A DNA stretch of 6,012 bases from Pseudomonadota bacterium (GTDB lineage: Bacteria > Pseudomonadota > Alphaproteobacteria > Rhizobiales > Rhizobiaceae), in assembly GCA_023428515.1 (NCBI GenBank), contig JAEYXI010000661.1:1-6012 (forward strand). Reading direction: 5' to 3'. Shown here in pieces: positions 1-6,012 of the stretch. Made by a program: the position numbers and the translations under genes. Under the pieces are notes generated by a model that worked only from the letters and a program-made list of their open reading frames with translations, was not told the DNA's origin and searched no databases. Numbering within the stretch: position 1 is the first letter of the stretch; each line of letters starts with the position of its first letter.

Positions 1-1188
1 GTGGTGCTGATGGGGATGAACCAGGCGCCGATCATCGCCATCGGCTTTCTTTATGCGGTGATGGCGGTCATCGTCGGCACGCTGAGCGGCCTCGACCGCA
101 TTCCCATGGTGCTGCGCAGGACGGCCCGCGTATACCGCATGTCGCCCCTGCAGCAGGCGCTGCGCATTTCGATACCGGCAGCGGCGCCTTACGTCTTCAC
201 CGGCGCCAAACTGGCGATCGGATACTCGATCACCGGCGTGCTGGGCTCGGAATTCATCCTGGCCGACAGCGGCTTCGGCTATGAGGTCTCCTTCGCCTAC
301 AACAATTTCGAGGACCGCAAGATGTATGCGCTCCTCCTGTTCCTGCTTGCAGTCGTGTCGCTGCTCACGATGGCGATCTATCGCGCCGAGAAACTGGTCC
401 AGCATCGCTCGGGGCCGGCCAAGGCGGAGGCCGAGCGCAAGCCCGTCTCGAGCGTCTCGAAACTTCTCGCGGCGCTCGCCGTTGCGTGCATCATCATCGG
501 CATCTGGCAGGTCGTCCACCTGCGCGTCGGGGACGAGGCGCTGGCGTCTCCGCTGGTGACCTTCGAGCATCTCTTCGTGCTCCTCGGCACGGCCCGCTTC
601 TGGGGGCACATCGCCGAGACGTCCGCCGCACTCGTGCTGGCCATACTGATCTCCTGCATTCTCGGCACGCTTATCGGCGTGATGCTCGGCCTTAACCGCA
701 TGGCATCGGAAGTGAGTTCGCCCATGCTGGTGACGCTCTACTCGCTGCCCAAGGTCGCGCTCTATCCGCTGGTGCTTCTCTTCGTCGGCATCGGCATGGC
801 CTCGAAGGTCACCTTCGGCGCCATGTACGGCACCATCCCGATGATCCTGATCACCATGAACGCGATCGCGTCGATGAATCCCTCCTACAGGCAGACGGCG
901 AGGGTCCTGCATCTCAGCCGCGTGCAGACGATCGGAACCATCGTCGTTCCGGCTGTCGTGCCGGAGATCGTCACCGGCATCCGCGTGAGCTTTTCCATCA
1001 CGCTGCTCGGCGTGATGATCGGCGAGATGTTCGCGTCGACGCGCGGGCTCGGCTTCCTGATCATGAACAGCATCAACGTGAACGACACCGCCACGATGAT
1101 GGCGGTGACCATTCTCGTCGCGGTCGTGGCGGTGACCATCAACGCCGCGCTGATCGCGATGGAGCGGCGCATCAATCACGTCGGGTGA
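1..1188 (+). CDS. Tandem-fused ABC importer permease, SsuC/TauC type (5' partial)
   Basis: This is an inner-membrane permease of an ABC uptake system in the nitrate/sulfonate/taurine (SsuC/TauC/ThiX-like) group. Two BPD_transp_1 domains lie in one chain. Visible residues 1-135 are the end of domain 1 and 155-392 are a full domain 2. Each carries the cytoplasmic EAA-type loop that docks on the ATPase: RRTARVYRMS at 39-48 and RQTARVLHLS at 297-306, each followed by a conserved Pro. Aligning the two loops (offset 258) puts residue 1 opposite residue 259 of repeat 2, so about 100 residues or more of domain 1 lie before the window. The GTG at position 1 is therefore a window edge and not a supported start. 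A charged linker (about 136-152) joins the halves. The ATPase and binding protein are not visible. Substrate cannot be read from the sequence; aromatic, sulfonate-like or pyrimidine-like compounds are all possible. The P450 gene follows 34 nt downstream. Confidence 0.9.
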   Translation: MVLMGMNQAPIIAIGFLYAVMAVIVGTLSGLDRIPMVLRRTARVYRMSPLQQALRISIPAAAPYVFTGAKLAIGYSITGVLGSEFILADSGFGYEVSFAYNNFEDRKMYALLLFLLAVVSLLTMAIYRAEKLVQHRSGPAKAEAERKPVSSVSKLLAALAVACIIIGIWQVVHLRVGDEALASPLVTFEHLFVLLGTARFWGHIAETSAALVLAILISCILGTLIGVMLGLNRMASEVSSPMLVTLYSLPKVALYPLVLLFVGIGMASKVTFGAMYGTIPMILITMNAIASMNPSYRQTARVLHLSRVQTIGTIVVPAVVPEIVTGIRVSFSITLLGVMIGEMFASTRGLGFLIMNSINVNDTATMMAVTILVAVVAVTINAALIAMERRINHVG

Positions 1189-1209
1189 CCGATCGGTGTC
1201 GTGAAAACC

Positions 1210-1215
1210 AGGGAA
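1210..1215 (+). promoter_or_regulatory. Ribosome binding site of the P450 gene
   Basis: AGGGAA lies 7 nt before the ATG at 1223 and fits a Shine-Dalgarno sequence. It supports that start over the internal Met codons. No promoter-like elements stand out in the 34 nt after the permease stop, which fits cotranscription. Confidence 0.7.
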
Positions 1216-1222
1216 TAAGCAG

Positions 1223-2452
1223 ATGACAGTGCACGAGAAAATCGACCCCGAGCGTTCGACCGAGGACCTGCCCTTGTTCCCGTTCTCGCGCACCAGCCAA
1301 TTCGAGTTGCCGGAAGAGTATGCCGAAGCGCGCGGCAAGTGCCCCGTATCGCCGGTGAAGCTATGGAACGGCCAGCGCTCGTGGCTCCTCACCAAGCATG
1401 CCGACTACTGCTCCGTGCTGGTGGATCCGCGTTTCAGCGGCCGCTTCTCCCGGCCGGAGTTTCCCTCTGTCTCCGAAGCCCGTTACGGCATCGACAAGCT
1501 CGAGAAGTCCTTCGTCGGCATGGACAATCCGGAGCATGACCATTTCAGGCGCATGGTGACGAAGGAATTCACCGCCAAGCGCATGATGGCCCTGCGGCCG
1601 TCGGTCGAGAGGCTGACCGACGGCCTCCTCGACGCGATCGAGGCCAAGGGGCCGCCGACTGATCTGGTGAAGGACCTTGCCATCGAACTGCCGGCCCTCG
1701 TCATGTGCGAGTTGTTCGGCTCGCCCTACGAGGACCATACCTACATCGCCAGGCTGGCTGCCGGGCGCCACGGGCTTTCGCAGACGCCGGAACAGGCGAA
1801 GCAGTCGGCCGACGATCTCGTCGCCTATTGCCGCACGCTGATCGACAAGAAGGAAGCCGAGCCGGTCGACGACATGATCAGCCGCGTCATCCAGGAGCAC
1901 GTCCTGGGCGGCAACCTCACGCGCGACGAATTCGCCAATATGTGCTCGATGATCGCGCGGGCGGGACATGACACCACCACGAACATGATCGGCCTCGGCA
2001 CGCTGCTCCTGCTGCAGCACCCCGAACAGCTCGAACGCCTGAAGCGCGAGCCTGAGCTGGTCGACCGGGCGGTCGACGAGCTGCTGCGCTACCTGACGCC
2101 GGTCCAGTTCGCGCCGCGCCGCGTGGCGCTCGAGGATGTCGAAGTGAACGGGTCGGTGATCCGCAAGGGCGATGGCGTGTTCGCGGTTTCCGCGTCCGCC
2201 AATCGGGATCCCGACGAATTCCCTGACCCGGATAGCCTCGACATCTCGCGCGACGCCAGCAACCACGTATCGTTCGGCCACGGCATCCATCGCTGCCTCG
2301 GGCAAGGCCTGGCGCGCATCGAGCTGCAGGTCGTCTTCCACAAGCTCTTCGAACGGTTCCCGAACCTGCGGCTGGCCGAGCCTTTCGAGGAGGTGAAGTT
2401 CAAATACGACTCGCAGATCTACGGCCTCTACAGCCTCAAATTGGACTGGTAG
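1223..2452 (+). CDS. Cytochrome P450, CYP105/CYP55-like class
   Basis: A soluble bacterial heme-thiolate monooxygenase, 409 residues, the usual length for this class, with no signal peptide or membrane anchor. Visible landmarks in order: a proline-rich start with FPFSR (19-23); the C-helix motif MDNPEHDHFRR (100-110), whose His and Arg normally contact heme propionates; the I-helix AGHDTT (247-252) with the acid-alcohol pair D250/T251 used for O2 activation; the K-helix ELLR (E286, R289); and the heme loop FGHGIHRCLG (351-360) with C358 as proximal ligand. From memory of the families, the N-terminal part (FPFSR, SWLLTKHADYC) and the I-helix continuation TNMIGLG resemble the CYP105 clade and fungal CYP55 nitric oxide reductase. 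CYP55 lacks the acidic I-helix residue seen here, so ordinary hydroxylation or demethylation is more likely than NO reduction. The start is fixed by a Shine-Dalgarno sequence. Electron partners are not in the window. The upstream importer suggests that it acts on an imported substrate (inference). Confidence 0.95.
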   Translation: MTVHEKIDPERSTEDLPLFPFSRTSQFELPEEYAEARGKCPVSPVKLWNGQRSWLLTKHADYCSVLVDPRFSGRFSRPEFPSVSEARYGIDKLEKSFVGMDNPEHDHFRRMVTKEFTAKRMMALRPSVERLTDGLLDAIEAKGPPTDLVKDLAIELPALVMCELFGSPYEDHTYIARLAAGRHGLSQTPEQAKQSADDLVAYCRTLIDKKEAEPVDDMISRVIQEHVLGGNLTRDEFANMCSMIARAGHDTTTNMIGLGTLLLLQHPEQLERLKREPELVDRAVDELLRYLTPVQFAPRRVALEDVEVNGSVIRKGDGVFAVSASANRDPDEFPDPDSLDISRDASNHVSFGHGIHRCLGQGLARIELQVVFHKLFERFPNLRLAEPFEEVKFKYDSQIYGLYSLKLDW

Positions 2453-2490
2453 AATTGACTATCGGTTTGGTGACCCAGGCCGCGATATTC

Positions 2491-2525
2491 GATCGGCGAA
2501 CTCCATCACTTCGGTGTCGCCGATC
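2491..2525. repeat. Perfect 9-bp inverted repeat, 17-nt loop, after the P450 gene
   Basis: GATCGGCGA (2491-2499) and TCGCCGATC (2517-2525) are exact reverse complements separated by 17 nt. The hairpin starts 39 nt after the P450 stop, so it could stabilise or end the transcript. No T-run follows, so it is not a standard intrinsic terminator. A dyad bound by a regulator, or chance, are alternatives. Confidence 0.45.
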
Positions 2526-2724
2526 CCATTCATCACCACGGCTTTCGGGATGACAAGCGGGCCTACTGCTCGCGGCCTCGGATAGGTCTGGATGTTCTGT
2601 CTGCCTTGGGGTGGAAGCAGGTTCGGCAGACCACAATTCACCTGCCCGGTTTGCTCGATCTAATTTCGGTCCGAGTTGCATTACGCTCTGGAATCACTGG
2701 GTCGGATTCGATCCGTTGTTTCTC

Positions 2725-2730
2725 GGAGGG
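2725..2730 (+). promoter_or_regulatory. Ribosome binding site deciding the HXXEE-protein start
   Basis: GGAGGG, a near-perfect anti-Shine-Dalgarno match, sits 5 nt before the ATG at 2736. The reading frame is open further upstream, to a TTG at 2676, but the extra 20 residues are polar and have no such site. The ATG at 2736 is therefore the likely start. Confidence 0.8.
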
Positions 2731-2735
2731 CCGCC

Positions 2736-3482
2736 ATGCATCACTGGAACTGGTTCGACATCGCCTTTCCTTGGATTGGCGGCGTTGGCGCAATCGTCCT
2801 GATGGTCCTGCTTTTTGCAACTGACCGTCTCCGGAGCGATCCAAGCCGTTCGCGATGGCATGACTGGGTGTGGTTATCCTGGCTCGGGATGACGGCCTAT
2901 CTGCTTCACAACTTCGAAGAATACGGCATCGATCTGCTTGGGACATTCCATGCATTTCCGGACATGCTTTGCGCACGGCTCGGTTTGCCGCCTTATCCGA
3001 ACTGTCCGATCCCACCGGTATTTTTCCTGGCGGTCAATGTAACTGCGTTCTGGATCGCGGCTCCCCTTGCAGCCCTGTTGAGCCGACGACACCCGCTTGT
3101 CGGGCTTTCTGTCTACGGCATCATAATTATCAACGCCCTGATGCATATGGTGGCCGCGCTTGGGGGTAATTTCGGTGGAGGATTTTTCACTTCGTTACTT
3201 TTCGCAGCCTTGGCCGTGTGGATCATCCCCGCCTGCTTCGGTCCAGGCCGAATGAGCTACGGCGCGCTCGCGCTTCTTGTGGCTGGCGGGATCATTGCTC
3301 ACGTCGTTTTGGCGGCCCCGCTGTTGCTGTTCCTCAATTTTGGCTTGAGCACCGCCGTGCTTGTCTTGCTGCAACTGGCGAATCCCTTCCTGCTGATGCT
3401 CATCCTGTGGCTTGGTGAGCGGTGGCGTGATGGGGAACTGATCTCGAACCCGCGAAACTCAAAGCGGGAAGCGCGCCTCTAG
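2736..3482 (+). CDS. HXXEE-family multi-pass membrane protein
   Basis: An integral membrane protein of 248 residues, probably in the inner membrane, with about six or seven hydrophobic segments (roughly 8-28, 43-58, 94-116, 120-142, 150-168, 174-200, 203-226) and a short basic, polar C-terminus. HNFEE at 58-62 is the HXXEE signature. H72 (in FHAFPD) and N133-xxx-H137 (in NALMH) match the further conserved His and the NXXXH motif described for that Pfam family of unknown function (PF13787, from memory). Conserved His and Glu beside membrane segments suggest metal or cofactor binding or an intramembrane enzyme, but this is inference. GC is lower than in its neighbours: 31 of 60 bases at 3121-3180 against 43 of 60 at 2041-2100 in the P450 gene, hinting at separate ancestry. 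It has its own strong ribosome binding site after a 283-nt gap, so it is probably transcribed alone. Its 3' end overlaps the convergent cyclase-ATPase gene by 24 bp. Confidence 0.82.
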   Translation: MHHWNWFDIAFPWIGGVGAIVLMVLLFATDRLRSDPSRSRWHDWVWLSWLGMTAYLLHNFEEYGIDLLGTFHAFPDMLCARLGLPPYPNCPIPPVFFLAVNVTAFWIAAPLAALLSRRHPLVGLSVYGIIIINALMHMVAALGGNFGGGFFTSLLFAALAVWIIPACFGPGRMSYGALALLVAGGIIAHVVLAAPLLLFLNFGLSTAVLVLLQLANPFLLMLILWLGERWRDGELISNPRNSKREARL

Positions 3483-6012
3483 TCTATCCTGCCACAGGCG
3501 GGCGGATTGCGCCTGGGCCAGTTCCCGCGCCGCCAATGCCAGCGCCCGAGCCTCTTCCGGCCGTCCGCGGGCACGGATCAAGAGCGCACGGGACGTCATC
3601 AGCGGGACTTTCGTTTGGTTCTCACCGCTCATGCGAACCAGCCCGTCGTACCGGTCGAGCAGCACCTCAGCGGCGGAAAGATCGCCCGCGGCCACCTGCG
3701 CCTCGGCGATGTAGGCGGCGAACAGGGCCTGCCAGCAGCTGAAGCCGGTCGCCGCCCAGGTCTCGAAACCGGCGAGCATCTCCGCTAGACCTTCGCCGAG
3801 ATTCCCCCGCTGGGTCGCGACCCAGCCCTGCACGAAACGCGCCATCGCGGCAAACTCCGGGAACCTCTGGTGCGTGGCGAATTCCAGCGCCAAGGCGCTA
3901 TGCTTTTCGGCCGCCGCCAGGTCTTCACGCAGCATTGCGGTGTTGAACCGGGCCAGCATCCCGAAGCCGCGGGCATGCGGAAAGCCCATCTTCTGGCCCA
4001 GCGCGAAGGCGCGTTCGGCGCAGTCGGCGCCTGCCTCGGCATCGCCAAGAACGGTCTTGGCAAGGCCAAGATAGAACAGGCTGAAGACGCCGAACTCCTT
4101 GAGGAAGATCGAGTAGAGATCGGCGTGTATCTCGAGCCTGTGAGTAGTCACGGTCGCGGCCAGCGAGGTCTCGGCCCGCCGGTTGCGTCCCTGGTGCCAG
4201 GCAACGAGCCCGCGCATCGTGTTCGCCGCCATGTGGGCTGCGTCCGAGGGGCTTTGCTCGTTGATGCCATGGATCGATTCGGCGATCCTCATCGCCTTGT
4301 CGAGATTGGCGGTGGCCCAAGCGTGAAGGGCCGTATTGTAGATCACCGGGACCATACTGGTCTGCAGCCCGAGCCTGTCCAGCAGGTCCATTGCACGGGC
4401 TTGGGTGGCGCCGAAATCCGGGTTGCCAGGACCGCGCGTAACCATCTGCGTCGGCCCTTGAATCGAGCGGATGCGCAATTCCAGAAGATCCCGCTCCTCG
4501 CCCTCGCGCAGCAAGCCGATCGAGGCGAGCGCATTTTCCAGATTGGCCAGCGCCTCAGCCGCAGCGCCGGCGCCGGCGGCCTCAAGCGCCGCGCTTAGGA
4601 ACCGCTCGATCGCTTCGCGGTGGCGGCCGGCACGGGCCAGGTGATCCGCGAGAACATGCTCGCCGATGCGCATCTCGCCACCCTGCGAGAGGTAGTGCTC
4701 GGCGATCCTGTTGTGCAGTTGCGCGCGTTGGTCCCGGTTCATGCCGGCATAGATCGCATCGCGGATCAAGGCGTGGGTGAAGCTCATGCCGCCAGCGCCG
4801 GCGCTGGTTCCCGTCGAGTGAACGAGCTTCATTCCAAAAAGTGCGGAGGCGATCTCGCTGGTCTTGCTCCGATCCAGTTCGGTGATGCCACATATGGTGT
4901 CGGCATCGAAGCTGCGCCCGATGGCGGAGGCCGCGCGAGCGAATTGGCGGGTCGCGGGTTCGAGCCGGTCAAGCTTGCCTTGGACGAGCGCGCCCAGCGT
5001 CAGGGGCACTTGGCGCCGGGCCAGCGCTCCGGTGCCGGTTTGTTGCACGACATCGGCGTATTCCTCGACGAAGAGTGGCACACCTTCAGACTTCTCAATG
5101 ATGAGTGCGATCGCTTCGTCGTCGAGATCGGCGTTCTCGAGCGTCGCACGTGCAAGCTCCATGGCCTCGGTATCGGCAAGCGGGCGTAGGGCGATGTGGT
5201 CATCACTGTTGCCGATGAAGTCGCCGAACGGCGGTTCAGGTCGGGTCGTGACGACGACAAGGACCGGATGTTCCTTTGCTTGTTCGGTCAGCACGTGCAG
5301 AAACTCCGCGGTGCTCGGGTCAATCCAATGGACATCCTCGAACAACATCAGCACCGAGCGCTTGCGCGGAAGCGAGCGGAGGATCGCCAGGCTGAGCAGC
5401 CGAAACGCCGTCTGGCGGCGAAGCGGGACGGAATCGCTTTGGTCCGGCTTCGTGTCCGAACCGAGCGGTGAGAGGAGATCGAGCAGCGTCGAGAGATCCT
5501 CTCCCTCGGCGCGCCAGACCTTGCTGAACAGCCGCTCGAGCTTGGCGTGCCGGATTTCCGCATTGTCCCCCGGCCCCGCTCCGGCAACCCATTCGAGATA
5601 GCTGCGCAGCGGGTAGAGCGGCGTTCCCGAATGCTCCGGCAAACATTGCAGTACGAAGGCGGTGGAGTTGCGCGTTCTGTCGTCCTCCCGCAGGGCGCTG
5701 AGGAGGCGCGACTTGCCGAGACCGGCTTCGCCGCTGACAACAATGTTGCGGCACCCGCCGTCCCTGACGGAAGCGAAATGCCCGACGAGCGTGTCGAGCT
5801 CAGCATCGCGCCCTATGAGCGGCGCGTTCCGTCGTCCCCCGCGCAGCGCCTCGAATCGAGTGGCGCCGCCGCGCGGGCGGCCTTCCACGCGGTAGACATG
5901 CTGAGGATCCGCAAAACCCTTGAGCTCGTGTGCACCGTGGTCGCGCAGCCGGAAAAGCGACCCGACGAGACGATGAGTGTCGTCACAGATGAGAACCGAA
6001 CCGGGTTCAGCC
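3459..6012 (-). CDS. Class III cyclase/STAND ATPase/TPR-like signalling protein (5' partial)
   Basis: A large cytoplasmic signalling protein whose N-terminus lies beyond the right edge; 850 residues are visible (last full codon at 6011). Visible residues 1-42 (6011-5886) end with GSLFRLRDHGAHELKGFADP and then VYRVEG, the typical tail of adenylate/guanylate cyclase domains in cyclase-ATPase fusions. The GTG at 5888 is thus internal and not a start. Next comes a STAND/AAA_16 ATPase: PLIGRDAEL, Walker A GEAGLGKS (94-101, at 5709-5732), Walker B LMLFED (221-226, at 5334-5351) followed by VHWID, TTRPE (255-259), VPLFVEE (311-317) and the THALIRDAIY motif (412-421). The rest, from about 470 on, is Ala/Leu-rich helix resembling degenerate TPRs, probably a protein-interaction or sensing solenoid. 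There is no LuxR-type helix-turn-helix at the C-terminus, so it is not a MalT/LAL regulator. Whether the cyclase is active cannot be judged, because its metal- and substrate-binding residues are outside the window. The input signal is unknown. Confidence 0.9.
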   Translation of the reverse strand, partial: AEPGSVLICDDTHRLVGSLFRLRDHGAHELKGFADPQHVYRVEGRPRGGATRFEALRGGRRNAPLIGRDAELDTLVGHFASVRDGGCRNIVVSGEAGLGKSRLLSALREDDRTRNSTAFVLQCLPEHSGTPLYPLRSYLEWVAGAGPGDNAEIRHAKLERLFSKVWRAEGEDLSTLLDLLSPLGSDTKPDQSDSVPLRRQTAFRLLSLAILRSLPRKRSVLMLFEDVHWIDPSTAEFLHVLTEQAKEHPVLVVVTTRPEPPFGDFIGNSDDHIALRPLADTEAMELARATLENADLDDEAIALIIEKSEGVPLFVEEYADVVQQTGTGALARRQVPLTLGALVQGKLDRLEPATRQFARAASAIGRSFDADTICGITELDRSKTSEIASALFGMKLVHSTGTSAGAGGMSFTHALIRDAIYAGMNRDQRAQLHNRIAEHYLSQGGEMRIGEHVLADHLARAGRHREAIERFLSAALEAAGAGAAAEALANLENALASIGLLREGEERDLLELRIRSIQGPTQMVTRGPGNPDFGATQARAMDLLDRLGLQTSMVPVIYNTALHAWATANLDKAMRIAESIHGINEQSPSDAAHMAANTMRGLVAWHQGRNRRAETSLAATVTTHRLEIHADLYSIFLKEFGVFSLFYLGLAKTVLGDAEAGADCAERAFALGQKMGFPHARGFGMLARFNTAMLREDLAAAEKHSALALEFATHQRFPEFAAMARFVQGWVATQRGNLGEGLAEMLAGFETWAATGFSCWQALFAAYIAEAQVAAGDLSAAEVLLDRYDGLVRMSGENQTKVPLMTSRALLIRARGRPEEARALALAARELAQAQSARLWQDRLEARFPL

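Larger units (their letters stand above)
2453..2735. other. Intergenic gap without a convincing gene
   Basis: These 283 nt separate the P450 stop from the HXXEE-protein start. They must hold the end of the permease-P450 transcript and the promoter of the next gene. A perfect 9-bp inverted repeat is present at 2491-2525. I could not identify a -35/-10 pair that I trust. Short reading frames exist on both strands. The best, on the minus strand at 2459-2641 (60 codons, GTG start), contains the plausible protein-like stretch IPKAVVMNGIGDTEVMEFAD but has no ribosome binding site and matches no family I recognise. It could be a decayed gene fragment or chance. Confidence 0.6.

Noticed and set aside
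1361..2341. Long open frame (326 codons) on the minus strand inside the P450 gene
   Set aside because: The plus strand encodes an intact P450 with every family motif. The antisense frame is open because of GC-rich codon bias, and its product has no recognisable domain.
1223..2452. P450 as a nitric oxide reductase (P450nor)
   Set aside because: The I-helix has the Asp-Thr acid-alcohol pair of O2-activating monooxygenases, whereas P450nor lacks the acidic residue. The similarity elsewhere is shared with CYP105.
2676..2735. N-terminal extension of the HXXEE protein to a TTG start
   Set aside because: The added residues are polar, have no ribosome binding site and precede a strong GGAGGG plus ATG at 2736.
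3449..3468. Small inverted repeat CCCGC/GCGGG at the convergent 3' ends as a shared terminator
   Set aside because: The stem is only 5 bp with a 10-nt loop and no T-run on either strand. It lies within the HXXEE coding sequence, so it is too weak to call.
3870..4598. Open frame of 242 codons on the plus strand inside the ATPase gene
   Set aside because: It is the antisense of the helical-repeat region, with no ribosome binding site noted and no family motif; best explained as a GC-bias shadow.
3459..6012. MalT/LuxR-type (LAL) transcription regulator
   Set aside because: The ATPase plus helical-repeat architecture is similar, but the C-terminus ends at SARLWQDRLEARFPL without a helix-turn-helix, and the N-terminal flank matches a cyclase tail.

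Overview
The window looks like chromosomal DNA from a GC-rich alphaproteobacterium, most likely of the Rhizobiales (Mesorhizobium/Bradyrhizobium type). This rests on GC-rich third codon positions, the SsuC/TauC-type ABC permease beside a soluble bacterial P450, and a large cyclase/ATPase/helical-repeat signalling protein of a class expanded in those genera. The genus is an inference; no rRNA or other taxonomic marker is present.

Layout, left to right. (1) Positions 1-1188, + strand: the 3' part of a gene for a tandem-fused ABC importer permease. Only the second half of its first permease domain is inside the window; the second domain is complete. (2) Positions 1223-2452, + strand: a complete 409-residue cytochrome P450, 34 nt downstream with a good Shine-Dalgarno sequence, so probably cotranscribed with the permease. 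(3) Positions 2453-2735: a 283-nt gap with a perfect 9-bp inverted repeat and no convincing gene. (4) Positions 2736-3482, + strand: a 248-residue multi-pass membrane protein carrying the HXXEE-family motifs, with base composition lower in GC than its neighbours. (5) Positions 3459-6012, - strand: a large protein running off the right edge. It has the tail of a class III nucleotide cyclase domain, then a STAND/AAA-type ATPase, then an alpha-helical TPR-like region. It converges on the HXXEE gene and overlaps its 3' end by 24 bp.

How the parts may work together: permease and P450 plausibly form one unit that imports a small organic molecule and oxidises it. The ATP-binding subunit, the solute-binding protein and the ferredoxin/reductase partners would lie left of the window or elsewhere. 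The HXXEE gene and the cyclase-ATPase appear to be separate units; nothing in the sequence ties them to the P450. I found no RNA genes, CRISPR arrays, insertion sequences or phage genes, and no clear sign of a wholly new system. The most useful results are the corrected extent of the cyclase-ATPase, the P450's mixed CYP105/CYP55 character, and the permease-P450 linkage.
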